A stretch of DNA of 64,000 nt from CAIVAT01 sp037137455 (GTDB lineage: Bacteria > Bacteroidota > Bacteroidia > Bacteroidales > FEN-979), in the NCBI GenBank assembly GCA_037137455.1, contig JBAXKG010000001.1:62001-126000 (forward strand), read 5' to 3'. Positions within the stretch are counted from its first letter, which is position 1, and every line of letters starts with the position of its first letter. The position numbers and the translations under genes were made by a program. Under the pieces are notes generated by a model, which was not told where the DNA came from, did no database searches, and saw nothing but the letters and a program-made list of their open reading frames with translations. Positions 8,196 through 16,722 of this stretch are shown piece after piece.

Positions 8196-9171
8196 CTTTC
8201 AATGAAAAGCTGGCAAGGTAAATACCTGCAGGGAACGATGACATGTCGAGAGTAGCTAACCTGGAAATTTCAGATTCAATAAGTACATTGCCTTCGATAT
8301 CAGTGATTTTAAAATTAACACAATTGAACAAATGTGAATCAAAAGTGACTTTATTTATAACCGGATTCGGGTAAATACAAACAGATGACATATCAGATAA
8401 ATTATTTGTGCCCTGTGTTTTGTTATGTATCACACCGATTGCATCGAGATCAAAACCTCCGGTATCAAATGGTGTTGGCCAGGGATCATTTACAATATTG
8501 CCTTGTGAATCGAAAGTTGAATATGGGGTTTGTATGCATCCACCAACATCAACGATCCTTATCTGTGAGATATGGTTTAAATCGATTCCTGAACTATCTT
8601 TGATATCTGTAAGATCAAAAGGGGTTCCAAATCCTTGCCTGTATTTTCCAGCAAGGTTATTGATTTTAGTAGCATCAACCAACCCAAAAGTGCCTACTTG
8701 TTCATTTTCAGAAGTAAGAGAAACCGCTGGAAACCTCACAAAGCGAATTCCGTCAGAGCTCACCTCAACAAAGGCAAGTTCAAGAAAAGAATCACTAAAT
8801 GAATTTTCGAATACAGCAAAATCAGGACCGGGGCGATCAACGATTGGTATATCGAATGTAAGCAAGGCTGTTCCGTTGTCGCCAAGGCTAACCACCAGTC
8901 CATCGGCCGGGCCGCTGCCCAACAGGTAGCTTCCATAGGTGGCTTTATTGTTCCCATTATATAAAAAATTGGTATCGGCCATGTTGATAAATCCTCTTTC
9001 GATTTTGCAGGTAGAAGCCCAACTTACAAAGGCTAAACTATCCATATACATAGCAGTGGTACCTGGTTGACCGGCAGGTGGAGGGTATTGTGCTTTAATG
9101 CTGGTTGAAAATAACAATCCGATGAAAAACAAAAAGAAGCTTAGCTCAAATATTTTCATTCTTTCACTCAT
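8146..9171 (-). CDS. T9SS-secreted surface protein of the corrinoid set
   Basis: The 341-aa protein has a signal peptide (to about SIKAQ) and a C-terminal T9SS type A sorting domain (about 265-341; VCIYPNPVINKVTFD, ending KKIIKYQ). The middle has the pattern PDFAVFENSFSD...LAFVEVSSDGIRFVRFP and FDLDAIGV, the conserved core of a cell-surface protein found next to btuB/btuG in many Bacteroidota. Its exact role is unknown; it may bind corrinoid or aid the receptor. It is the first gene of the set, 81 bases after the thioesterase. No cobalamin riboswitch fits into that gap. Confidence 0.75.
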   Translation of the reverse strand: MSERMKIFELSFFLFFIGLLFSTSIKAQYPPPAGQPGTTAMYMDSLAFVSWASTCKIERGFINMADTNFLYNGNNKATYGSYLLGSGPADGLVVSLGDNGTALLTFDIPIVDRPGPDFAVFENSFSDSFLELAFVEVSSDGIRFVRFPAVSLTSENEQVGTFGLVDATKINNLAGKYRQGFGTPFDLTDIKDSSGIDLNHISQIRIVDVGGCIQTPYSTFDSQGNIVNDPWPTPFDTGGFDLDAIGVIHNKTQGTNNLSDMSSVCIYPNPVINKVTFDSHLFNCVNFKITDIEGNVLIESEISRLATLDMSSFPAGIYLASFSLKDGNSITKKIIKYQTSQ

Positions 9172-9252
9172 TTCATACTTAGCTTCGCAAATGTAATTTG
9201 TTTTTGGATAATATATGACCGGATCTAAATCGAGCCGGATTTCATAAACTGA

Positions 9253-9735
9253 TTAATCGGGCGTTTCATAAAATTCTTTATGGTCAGGATAGTACATCGA
9301 TTGCTTCGATTTGTCCGGAGGAAATGTGAAAAATGTAATTAAGCCACTGGCACACAATATTTCATTCTTATCATATAAACAAACCTCTATGTCGGCAAGG
9401 TTCCTTCTCATCTGTTTGACTTTTGCACGCAAAGTAATTGGTCCCTGGTCCATCCCGACAGGTTTTAAGTAACGAAATTCGGCTTTTGAGGTAAATCCTG
9501 AGGTTTTAACCTTGACATAAACAGTCCAGCTTGCTATTTCATCCATTAAAGTTGCCTGGATACCACCGTGCAGGATATTAAAATAACCCTGGAAATTTTT
9601 ATCAGGATTCCAGTGACTTACAATTTCATCGTTTTCTTCAATGAATGTCAGATGCAATCCAAGCGGGTTATGAGGCGAACAACCGAAGCAATTGTAACCT
9701 TCAAGTCGTGAAAATGGATTCCTGAGGTTTTTCAT
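9253..9735 (-). CDS. Hotdog-fold acyl-CoA thioesterase (PaaI/YiiD-like)
   Basis: The 160-aa protein shows the hotdog motif NILHGGIQATLMDEIASW (about residues 50-67), with HGG and the downstream Asp/Glu typical of PaaI-like thioesterases. An N-terminal CFGCSPHNPLGL stretch is common to this subgroup. It would hydrolyse an acyl-CoA thioester in the cytoplasm; the acyl group is unknown. The start ATG overlaps the rimO stop by four bases (ATGA), so translation is probably coupled. Confidence 0.85.
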   Translation of the reverse strand: MKNLRNPFSRLEGYNCFGCSPHNPLGLHLTFIEENDEIVSHWNPDKNFQGYFNILHGGIQATLMDEIASWTVYVKVKTSGFTSKAEFRYLKPVGMDQGPITLRAKVKQMRRNLADIEVCLYDKNEILCASGLITFFTFPPDKSKQSMYYPDHKEFYETPD

Positions 9736-11054
9736 AATGCAAAGTTATTGCAAATAGCAAATAAATCAAAGCTTTCGGCTCTTGTAATTTTAACATCGCA
9801 GAATGATCCAGGAATAAGGATTTTATCTTTTTTAGATATTAATACTTCGTTATCTACTTCAGGAGAATCGTACTCTGAGCGGGCAACATAGAAGTCCCCT
9901 TCCAGTCGTTCCACCAGAACTTTTATTGTTTGCCCTACCTTTTCCTGGTTTAGTGACAAAGATATTCCCTCTTGAACTGACATCAGTTCTTCAGCACGTT
10001 CCATTTTACGCTTTGCAGGAACGGAATCTTTAAGTTTATAGGCGCCGGTATCCTCCTCATGGGAGTATGAAAACACGCCAAGTCTGTCGAAACGGTACTC
10101 TTCAATAAAAGTCTTTAGTTCCCTGAATTCCTTATCGGTTTCACCCGGATATCCGGCAATAAGAGTGGTTCTGATGGCCACTTCAGGTATTGACTTACGG
10201 ATTTTATCGATGAGTTTACGGGTTGATAGGCCATCCATACCACGGTGCATCGATTTCAGGATACGATTGTTGATATGTTGCAATGGGATATCGATATAAT
10301 TGCAAATGTTTGGATGTGAACTCACAATGTTGAGCAATTCAAGAGGAAATCCATCCGGGTAGGTATAATGCAGGCGGATCCATTCCAGTCCTTTCAAATT
10401 GGCCAGGGTATCGAGTAATTCAGGAAGCAGGCGTTTCTTGTACAGGTCAATTCCGTAATAGGTTGTGTCCTGCGATATTATGTTAATCTCTTTAATGCCC
10501 GATGCTACCAAATGTGATGCTTCGCTAACTATATCCTCAATTGGCCTGCTGACATGCTTCCCTCTTATCATTGGTATTGCGCAAAATGAGCACTTTCGGT
10601 CGCATCCTTCTGCAATTTTAAGATAAGCATAATTTGAAGGAGTGGAAATTTTTCGCTCACCTACAAGTTGTTTTTTATAGGTACCTCCGATATGGCTGAT
10701 TATTTGTTTGAGGTTATTTACACCGAAGAAGGCATCCACTTCAGGAATATCGAACTGTAATTCAGACTTATAGCGTTCGGAAAGACACCCCATCACATAT
10801 ACATGATCAATAAGGCCATGCTGTTTTGCATGAACATATTGCAAAATAGTATCAATAGATTCCTGTTTGGCATCGTTAATAAACCCACATGTATTGATAA
10901 TTGCGGTATCAATTTGTTTATAATCGACCGGATCGACTACAAGTTCGAATCTGTTCTCTTCCAATTGTCTCATAAGAAGTTCGGAATCAACCAGATTTTT
11001 GGCACACCCCAGTGATACCAACCCGATTCTGTGAGGCCCTGATTTTGTTTTCAA
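9732..11054 (-). CDS. rimO: RimO, ribosomal protein S12 methylthiotransferase
   Basis: The 440-aa protein has the MTTase N-terminal domain with three cluster cysteines (LGCAKNLVDSE, NTCGFI, VMGCLSERY), the radical SAM motif GCDRKCSFCAIPMIRGKH with CxxxCxxC, and a C-terminal TRAM domain. RimO methylthiolates the universally conserved Asp of S12. The SLGCAKNLVDSE opening is RimO- rather than MiaB-like. The reading frame extends to 11291, but that part overlaps ftsY in another frame and lacks family similarity. The TTG at 11054, 10 bases after the ftsY stop, gives the normal RimO length. Confidence 0.92.
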   Translation of the reverse strand: MKTKSGPHRIGLVSLGCAKNLVDSELLMRQLEENRFELVVDPVDYKQIDTAIINTCGFINDAKQESIDTILQYVHAKQHGLIDHVYVMGCLSERYKSELQFDIPEVDAFFGVNNLKQIISHIGGTYKKQLVGERKISTPSNYAYLKIAEGCDRKCSFCAIPMIRGKHVSRPIEDIVSEASHLVASGIKEINIISQDTTYYGIDLYKKRLLPELLDTLANLKGLEWIRLHYTYPDGFPLELLNIVSSHPNICNYIDIPLQHINNRILKSMHRGMDGLSTRKLIDKIRKSIPEVAIRTTLIAGYPGETDKEFRELKTFIEEYRFDRLGVFSYSHEEDTGAYKLKDSVPAKRKMERAEELMSVQEGISLSLNQEKVGQTIKVLVERLEGDFYVARSEYDSPEVDNEVLISKKDKILIPGSFCDVKITRAESFDLFAICNNFAL

Positions 11055-11064
11055 AAGGTCGTGA

Positions 11065-12015
11065 TTAGTTAAACAGGCTATCAACAAATTCAACGCGGTT
11101 GAACACCTGGAGGTCTTCGATGCCTTCGCCAACGCCAATATATTTAACGGGGATTTTGAATTGGTCGGATATACCGATAACAACGCCTCCTTTTGCCGTA
11201 CCATCAAGTTTAGTAAGTGCAAGGGCATTGACTTCGGTAGCGGCAGTAAACTGTTTGGCCTGTTCAAATGCATTTTGACCGGTGGATGCATCGAGTATCA
11301 GCAGCACCTCTTGTGGAGCATCGGGAATCAGTTTCTGAATGACTTTACGGATTTTTGAAAGTTCATTCATAAGGTTAATTTTGTTGTGAAGGCGTCCGGC
11401 CGTGTCGATGATCACAACATCCATATCCCGGGCAATGGCTGATTTTACTGCATCATAAGCCACAGAGGCAGGATCGGCTCCCATGCCCTGGTTCACGATA
11501 GGAACCCCTACCCTTTCAGCCCAGATGGTTATTTGTTCAACAGCAGCTGCTCTAAAGGTATCGGCAGCGCCTATCAGGACTGATTTTCCCGATTTTTTGA
11601 ACTGGTACGCTAATTTTCCTATCGTAGTTGTTTTTCCTACGCCATTGACACCAACTACCATTATGACGTAAGGTTTCTTATCATCAGGAATAGAAAATTC
11701 GGTAGAATCCTGGATATTACTTTCTTGTAACAATGAAACAATTTCCTCTTTAAGCAGATTATTAAGTTCGCTTGTTCCAATGTATTTCTCATTTGATGCA
11801 CGCTTTTGAATGCGTTCAATAATCCGAAGGGTGGTTTCGACACCCACATCTGAAGTAACAAGGATCTCTTCAAGGTTATCGAGTACTTCATCGTCAACTG
11901 TAGATTTGCCAACTATGGCTTTTGAAATCCGGGTAAAGATGCTCGATTTAGTTTTTTGAAGTCCATGGTCGAGACGTTCTTTTTTCTCCCGGGAAAAGAT
12001 GTTGAAAAAACCCAT
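11065..12015 (-). CDS. ftsY: FtsY, signal recognition particle receptor
   Basis: The 316-aa protein has the SRP GTPase NG domain: P-loop GVNGVGKTTTIGKLA, DTFRAAAVEQ, DTAGRLHNK and TKLDGTAKGG. The N-terminal acidic A domain of other bacteria is nearly absent, as usual in Bacteroidota. It docks the SRP-ribosome complex at the membrane. Order rpmG-DUF4295-ftsY-rimO is the standard Bacteroidota arrangement. A terminator-like hairpin separates it from DUF4295, so part of its transcription may be independent. Confidence 0.96.
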   Translation of the reverse strand: MGFFNIFSREKKERLDHGLQKTKSSIFTRISKAIVGKSTVDDEVLDNLEEILVTSDVGVETTLRIIERIQKRASNEKYIGTSELNNLLKEEIVSLLQESNIQDSTEFSIPDDKKPYVIMVVGVNGVGKTTTIGKLAYQFKKSGKSVLIGAADTFRAAAVEQITIWAERVGVPIVNQGMGADPASVAYDAVKSAIARDMDVVIIDTAGRLHNKINLMNELSKIRKVIQKLIPDAPQEVLLILDASTGQNAFEQAKQFTAATEVNALALTKLDGTAKGGVVIGISDQFKIPVKYIGVGEGIEDLQVFNRVEFVDSLFN

Positions 12016-12029
12016 AAAACGATTTTTTA

Positions 12030-12067
12030 TATATAAAAAAAGCTTTTTCCCGGAGAAAAAAGCTTTT
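12030..12067 (-). terminator. Terminator-like hairpin between DUF4295 and ftsY
   Basis: On the minus strand AAAAGCTTTTTTC pairs with GGAAAAAGCTTTT around a short CC-rich loop and runs into a T stretch. It would attenuate read-through from rpmG-DUF4295 into ftsY. Confidence 0.7.
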
Positions 12068-12087
12068 CAGTTGGAATAAAAGTTGAT

Positions 12088-12249
12088 TTAGTTTTCTTTG
12101 TTTGCCAAAAAATCTTTAAGCATTTCGTTAGCAACAATTGTTTCTTTAAATACAAAAGCTCCTGATTTTGGAGATTTAACCATGCGGATTACTTTAGTAA
12201 AATCTTTTCCTGATGTAGCTTTAAACGAAGCAACTACTTTCTTTGCCAT
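12088..12249 (-). CDS. DUF4295 small basic protein (Bacteroidota ribosome-associated)
   Basis: A 53-aa basic protein starts MAKKVVASFKATSGKDFTKV and ends in FLANKEN. It matches DUF4295, a small family found only in Bacteroidota, always beside rpmG, and thought to be ribosome-associated. It lies eight bases after rpmG and before the hairpin at 12030-12067. Confidence 0.88.
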   Translation of the reverse strand: MAKKVVASFKATSGKDFTKVIRMVKSPKSGAFVFKETIVANEMLKDFLANKEN

Positions 12250-12257
12250 ATCCTAAG

Positions 12258-12446
12258 TTATTTAATTTCTTTATGAACAGTAATTTTCTTTAAATATGAA
12301 TTGTACTTTTTCAGTTCAATTCGTTCAGGAGTATTTTTTTTGTTTTTAGTTGTAATGTATCTTGAGATGCCGGGAATACCGCTTGTCTTTTGTTCAGTAC
12401 ATTCTAAAATAACCTGAATCCGTTGGTCTTTGCTCTTTTTTGCCAT
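12258..12446 (-). CDS. rpmG: Ribosomal protein bL33
   Basis: The 62-aa basic protein reads MAKKSKDQRIQVILECTEQ and then the L33 core (RYITTKNKKNTPERIELKKY). It is part of the 50S subunit. It lacks the CxxC zinc pairs, so it is of the zinc-free type. rpmB (bL28), which often precedes rpmG in this phylum, is not present; a promoter lies directly upstream instead. Confidence 0.95.
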   Translation of the reverse strand: MAKKSKDQRIQVILECTEQKTSGIPGISRYITTKNKKNTPERIELKKYNSYLKKITVHKEIK

Positions 12447-12474
12447 CTTCTGACTTCTTTATTTTTCGGGACTG

Positions 12475-12504
12475 CAAAAGTAAATCATTTCACTGAAAAA
12501 ACAA
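12475..12504 (-). promoter_or_regulatory. Promoter of rpmG-DUF4295 (TTG-N19-TACTTTTG)
   Basis: On the minus strand an exact -7 box TACTTTTG (12482-12475) has a -33 TTG (12504-12502) 19 bases upstream. It lies 28 bases before the rpmG ATG. Confidence 0.75.
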
Positions 12505-12574
12505 AAATTATTTATGAATATTTCATACTTTTATTTCATAATTAAATAAACTCTATATCATTAAAGATCAGGCC

Positions 12575-13486
12575 TTGGGTATTTGGAATTCATACATGCA
12601 TGGTTTTAAGGCACATCTTCAGCTTGAGAAATCGTTATCAAGGAACTCCGTGGAGGCTTACCTTCATGATGTGGCAAAGATAACCCAATTTCTTGAGATT
12701 CAGGGTTTATTGCTAGGCCCGGAAAAATTGGAATTTCATCATTTTCAGGCATTTTTAAAATGGATCACCGGATTAGGCATGACTGCGCGGACGCAGGCGC
12801 GTGTGATTTCGGGAATACGAGCATTTTACCGCTACCTTTTAATGGAAAATGTGATCAGCAAAGATCCCACTGAAATGCTTGAGTCGCCGAAAATTGGAAT
12901 GAAACTACCAGTTACGCTTAATGTGGATGAGATCGACCAGCTGATCGGCAAAATCGATTTGAGTAAACCAGAGGGCAAGCGAAACAAGGCTATGATAGAA
13001 ACTCTTTATGGTTGCGGACTTCGTGTATCAGAGCTGGTTAACTTAAAAATATCCAATCTCTTCATTGATGAAGGTTTTATCAAAGTGACAGGAAAAGGCA
13101 ATAAGGAGCGCCTTGTTCCACTTGGAAGCATAGCGCAGGCTGAAATTTTATTTTATCTATCAGACGTCAGGCCCCATATTCCGGTTAAAGGAGGACACGA
13201 GGACATTTTATTTCTGAACCGGCGTGGTACAGGGCTTACACGCGTGATGATTTTCACAATCATTAAGAGAATTGTAATCCTGGCTGGTATAAAAAAAAGG
13301 ATTAGTCCGCACACTTTTCGGCACTCCTTTGCCACTCACCTGGTAGAAGGAGGAGCTGATCTTCGCGCGGTGCAGGAGATGCTGGGACATGAATCGATCA
13401 CCACAACGGAAATATATACTCATCTCGATCGGGATTATTTAAGAAGTACGATAATTCAGTTTCATCCGAGAAATATAAATGAGTGA
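12575..13486 (+). CDS. xerD: Tyrosine recombinase, XerD/XerC type
   Basis: The 303-aa protein has the N-terminal SAM-like domain (LQLEKSLSRNSVEAYLHDV) and the catalytic domain with GCGLRVSELVNL (Arg), GKGNKERLVPLG (Lys), HTFRHSFATHL (HxxR), GHESITTTEIYTH (His) and the final Tyr. It resolves chromosome dimers at dif in cooperation with a second Xer. The TTG start is chosen because residues WNSYMHGFKAHL before the first ATG (12596) fit family N-termini. The setting is a housekeeping one with no signs of a mobile element, so XerD is more likely than a phage integrase. XerC versus XerD is not settled. Confidence 0.9.
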   Translation: MGIWNSYMHGFKAHLQLEKSLSRNSVEAYLHDVAKITQFLEIQGLLLGPEKLEFHHFQAFLKWITGLGMTARTQARVISGIRAFYRYLLMENVISKDPTEMLESPKIGMKLPVTLNVDEIDQLIGKIDLSKPEGKRNKAMIETLYGCGLRVSELVNLKISNLFIDEGFIKVTGKGNKERLVPLGSIAQAEILFYLSDVRPHIPVKGGHEDILFLNRRGTGLTRVMIFTIIKRIVILAGIKKRISPHTFRHSFATHLVEGGADLRAVQEMLGHESITTTEIYTHLDRDYLRSTIIQFHPRNINE

Positions 13487-13496
13487 ATGAGTGAGT
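13481..13496 (+). repeat. Intergenic microrepeat, GAGTGAATGAGTGAGT family
   Basis: A short run built of GAGTGA/GAATGA units overlaps the xerD stop codon. Similar runs occur at 14347-14372 and 31255-31276. Confidence 0.6.
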
Positions 13497-13544
13497 CGGG
13501 TTTGAAAACGTGCTTCCTGTTTACCCGCATGCCTACTTACCCGT

Positions 13545-14339
13545 TTACTTAAAGGGCGAATTTGGTTCCCTGGCCATGTGGTTATAAACCATTTTATCCA
13601 TGAATTTCGGGAAGAATTTGTTCAGAAAAACAGTCATTTTTCCCTGAGTTGTCAGGATCAGGCGTTCCTTTTTTGTTTCAATTGCATGGATAATATGGAC
13701 GGCCACCTGTTGAGCGGTCATAAGTCTGCCTTCATCGAGAGGGGTTTCACCCTGGGCAGTACCATCCTTTGATAACGCTGTTTTCCGGATATTCGAGGCA
13801 GTAAACCCGGGACATGCAATAAGTACATGCAATCCTTTTTTCATATTCTCAATGCGGATCACTTCCAGTAATCCCTGCATGGCAAATTTTGAGGCAGAAT
13901 AACCTGTTCTTCCGGGAAGTCCTTTATAACCCGCGATTGATGACACTCCCACAAGCGATCCTTTTGATTCAAGCAGATAAGGCAGGGCAAATTTTGTACA
14001 ATAAACTGTTCCCCAGAAGTTAGTATCCATAAGCTGACGGATAACATCAAGGTTTACTTCGGTAAAGAGCGCCCGCATTGAAATACCGGCATTGTTGATC
14101 AGCACATCGATGTGACCGAATTTTTCAATTGCTTTCTGAATCAGGGATTCGCAGTCTGATTCTTTAGTGACATCGGTATGGACATTGATTATGGTTGATG
14201 ATATTTCAAAGATTTCAGGATCACAAACACCTGAACGCGATGCAAGTATAAGTTTTGCTCCCTTGCGGGCGCATTCGAAGGCAAGGGCTTTGCCAATTCC
14301 TGATGAGGCGCCGGTGATGATGATTACTTTATCTTTCAT
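13545..14339 (-). CDS. Short-chain dehydrogenase/reductase (classical SDR)
   Basis: The 264-aa protein has TGASSGIGKALA (NAD(P)-binding), NNAGIS, and the catalytic YSASKFA. The fold is the classical cytoplasmic SDR; the C-terminal end with FLNKFFPKFMDKMVY resembles DHRS7-like or acyl/steroid reductases. The substrate is not known. It is a lone minus-strand gene between microrepeat-containing gaps. Confidence 0.88.
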   Translation of the reverse strand: MKDKVIIITGASSGIGKALAFECARKGAKLILASRSGVCDPEIFEISSTIINVHTDVTKESDCESLIQKAIEKFGHIDVLINNAGISMRALFTEVNLDVIRQLMDTNFWGTVYCTKFALPYLLESKGSLVGVSSIAGYKGLPGRTGYSASKFAMQGLLEVIRIENMKKGLHVLIACPGFTASNIRKTALSKDGTAQGETPLDEGRLMTAQQVAVHIIHAIETKKERLILTTQGKMTVFLNKFFPKFMDKMVYNHMAREPNSPFK

Positions 14340-14346
14340 AGGACTT

Positions 14347-14372
14347 ATGATTGAGTAAGTGAATGAGTGAGC
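14347..14372 (+). repeat. Intergenic microrepeat, GAGTGAATGAGTGAGT family
   Basis: ATGATTGAGTAAGTGAATGA and following GTGAGC repeat the motif seen at 13481 and 31255. It lies between divergent SDR and aminotransferase genes. Confidence 0.6.
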
Positions 14373-14399
14373 AAATTTAGTTATTCTGTGCTGATTTTA

Positions 14400-14407
14400 T
14401 ATCTTTG
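14400..14407 (+). promoter_or_regulatory. -7 box (TATCTTTG) for the aminotransferase gene
   Basis: An exact TAnnTTTG match lies 25 bases before the ATG at 14433. No clear -33 TTG was found. Confidence 0.5.
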
Positions 14408-14432
14408 GTGGGTATAAACAAAAGGTTGATTG

Positions 14433-15626
14433 ATGACAGAGCGCGAACTGTTTTACCGGCACCTTGGATTGCCTTCATTTTACCCAATTGGGCTGGAGAT
14501 TGTTAAGGCAGAGGGGATTTATCTTTATTCAAGTTCGGGTGAGAAATACATTGATCTGGTGTCGGGAATCGCGGTAAGCAATACCGGTCATCGCCATCCA
14601 AAAGTGCTGGAAGCGATACGGGGTCAGCTTGAAAAGTACCTCCATTTGAATGTATATGGAGAGTTTATACAATCGCCTCAAGTTCGCCTTGCTGAGCGAC
14701 TTACAAGTCTTTTGCCCGACAAGCTCGACTCTGTTTATTTTGTAAATTCTGGCAGTGAAGCGATTGAGGGGGCCTTAAAACTGGCCAAACGGTTCACGGG
14801 TCGTACTGAAATAATCTCTTTTATTGACTCCTATCATGGAAGTACGCAGGGGAGCTTAAGTATCATGGGAAATGAGACGCTGAAAAATGGATTCCGGCCT
14901 TTACTTCCTGATGTCAGATCAATAGAGCTCAACAATTACTGTCATCTTGAAAAAATTACCACACAGACTGCCTGTGTAGTCATCGAATTGGTTCAGGCTG
15001 AAGCCGGGATCATAGCGGTGGAGGAATATTTCCTGCAGCAATTGAAAAAGCGATGCGCAAATAAGGGAGTTCTGATTGTTGTAGATGATGTACAAATGGG
15101 AATGGGCCGCACCGGCAAGCTTTTCAGTTTTGAACATTGGGATTTCTCTCCCGATATCCTTGTGCTTGCGAAGGCCTTGGGCGCCGGTATGCCGTTGGGC
15201 GCTTTTATTGCACCAAAGGAAATGATGGATACGCTTGCCTGCAACCCCGAATTGGGGCATATCACCACTTTTGGAGGCCACCCTGTAAGTTGTGCTGCAG
15301 CGCTTGCAGGGCTTGATGTGCTGATATCGGAAGATCTCATTTCGAAGGTTGAGGAAAAGGGAAAAAAAATCGCTGACCGTGTGTCGGGCCATCCATCCAT
15401 CGGAGGGTTACGCAGAGCAGGTCTTGCGTTCGGGGTTGACCTGGCAAATTTTGAAAAACGAGACTCATTTATGAAGGCAGCTTTAAAACATGGCCTGATT
15501 GTAGATTGGTATCTGTTTAAACCTGCAACATTTCGAATCGCTCCTCCACTGACAATAACTTCAGAAGAGATTGACCTTGCATGCGATAAGCTTTTACGTG
15601 CATTAGATGCAATAGACAATTGTTGA
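14433..15626 (+). CDS. Class III PLP aminotransferase (acetylornithine/ornithine-like)
   Basis: The 397-aa protein has the class III pattern: VNSGSEAIEGALKLAKRFTGR, the PLP-contacting VVDDVQMGMGRTGKLF, and the Schiff-base lysine in LAKALGAGMPLGAF. It transfers an amino group from an omega-amino donor to a keto acid. The usual acid in DEVQ is Asp (DDVQ) here. No arginine or proline pathway genes sit nearby, so the substrate is open. The ATG at 14433 is preferred over the TTG one codon earlier. It converges with the radical SAM gene. Confidence 0.85.
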   Translation: MTERELFYRHLGLPSFYPIGLEIVKAEGIYLYSSSGEKYIDLVSGIAVSNTGHRHPKVLEAIRGQLEKYLHLNVYGEFIQSPQVRLAERLTSLLPDKLDSVYFVNSGSEAIEGALKLAKRFTGRTEIISFIDSYHGSTQGSLSIMGNETLKNGFRPLLPDVRSIELNNYCHLEKITTQTACVVIELVQAEAGIIAVEEYFLQQLKKRCANKGVLIVVDDVQMGMGRTGKLFSFEHWDFSPDILVLAKALGAGMPLGAFIAPKEMMDTLACNPELGHITTFGGHPVSCAAALAGLDVLISEDLISKVEEKGKKIADRVSGHPSIGGLRRAGLAFGVDLANFEKRDSFMKAALKHGLIVDWYLFKPATFRIAPPLTITSEEIDLACDKLLRALDAIDNC

Positions 15627-15699
15627 TTCTGGAAGTGGACATAACAAAACCAAATTGAAAAATAGGATATGACCAGTGACAATAATAGAATTGGCTCAA

Positions 15700-16722
15700 T
15701 TATTCGAATGGGTTTTTGTTGTTGAAGTCGGGGAGGTAGAACTCACTACTTTCGTTTTCCTGGATCCAGCCGTTGGACATTCCAAGTTTTTCCATTTCGT
15801 AAACCACTTGCGAGTATTCATATTCTGAGAGTTTACGTCCAAGTTGGGGATGATTATGAACCTTTTTTGTCGGGTAATACTGCGCCATCAAAGAAACATG
15901 GATATTGGGTGAAATTTCTTCAGCAAGAAACCTTAGAACAGCAAGAGAATTTTGAACGTGGCCAGGTAGAACCAGGTGACGAACGATGATGCCTGAAGTG
16001 GCAGTTTGATCGATATCTGTTATCAGTGAGGCTCCTTTCTGACGAAACATCTCTTTTATTGCTTTCACGGCAAATTCAGGATAATCCTTCGCTCCGGAAT
16101 ATAGTCCGGCCAGATCAGTATCCATGTACTTGAAATCGGGAAGGTAAATATCAATTATCCCCTCAAGTTTTCTTAAGGTTTCAGCTTTATCATAACCGTT
16201 TGTATTGTAAACCCACACCGGTTTGTAGCCAAGCGAATGAATGATATTGATAATTACACGCATCTGCGGAATGAAATGTGACGGAGAGACAAAACCTACC
16301 CTTTTAATTCCCTGATCGAGGATGGTTGTGATCTGAGAGATTACCTCAGGGAGGCCGATACTGAATGATGTACGGCTGATGCGGTTATCGCTGATCTGGT
16401 GATTCTGGCAATAAATGCATTGCAGGTTGCAGTTTGTAAAAAATATGTTGCAGATTCCATCCGTACCACTGATGGCTGGTTCTTCTCCCCTGTGGATACA
16501 GATTGAGGCGATGCTGAACGAGTTATCGCTGTTGCAATAGCCTCCCCTTCTGATGTGCCGGTGTGCATGGCAATTTCGCGGGCACAACACACAATCTTCG
16601 AGTTCTTTCAGGGGGTCTTTAAAGGCATCGAAATTCAAGGCAGAGGATGGTTTTTTCGTTATTTTTGGCAGATCAACTGCAAAACTACGGATAAATGATG
16701 ATTGAACTGAAGAACTACTCAT
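15700..16722 (-). CDS. Radical SAM protein, PflA-like (AmrS/YgiQ-unrelated 'C-terminal short' type)
   Basis: The 340-aa protein has an N-terminal cysteine-rich part (DCVLCPRNCHAHRHIRRGGYC) and the radical SAM motif NCNLQCIYCQN (CxxxCxxC). This layout is typical of proteins annotated as PflA-like or AmmeMemoRadiSam-type radical SAM enzymes in Bacteroidota, whose substrates are mostly unknown. As drawn, the ATG at 16722 overlaps the start of the divergent HAD gene by 28 bases; a TTG at 16638 just before the conserved part is an alternative start. No glycyl-radical enzyme is adjacent. Confidence 0.8.
   Translation of the reverse strand: MSSSSVQSSFIRSFAVDLPKITKKPSSALNFDAFKDPLKELEDCVLCPRNCHAHRHIRRGGYCNSDNSFSIASICIHRGEEPAISGTDGICNIFFTNCNLQCIYCQNHQISDNRISRTSFSIGLPEVISQITTILDQGIKRVGFVSPSHFIPQMRVIINIIHSLGYKPVWVYNTNGYDKAETLRKLEGIIDIYLPDFKYMDTDLAGLYSGAKDYPEFAVKAIKEMFRQKGASLITDIDQTATSGIIVRHLVLPGHVQNSLAVLRFLAEEISPNIHVSLMAQYYPTKKVHNHPQLGRKLSEYEYSQVVYEMEKLGMSNGWIQENESSEFYLPDFNNKNPFE

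Noticed and set aside
9172..9252. Cobalamin riboswitch upstream of the corrinoid set
   Set aside because: The gap is only 81 bases and lacks the B12-box-like core; too short for the aptamer.
11055..11291. N-terminal extension of RimO
   Set aside because: The extra 79 residues are an out-of-frame reading of the ftsY 3' end and lack similarity to RimO; the TTG at 11054 gives the normal length.
12575..13486. Phage or transposon integrase
   Set aside because: The recombinase sits among housekeeping genes, has XerC/D length and motifs, and no att sites, tRNA or mobile genes are near.
14993..15682. 229-aa antisense ORF over the aminotransferase
   Set aside because: Serine/isoleucine-rich shadow of a well-supported plus-strand gene.
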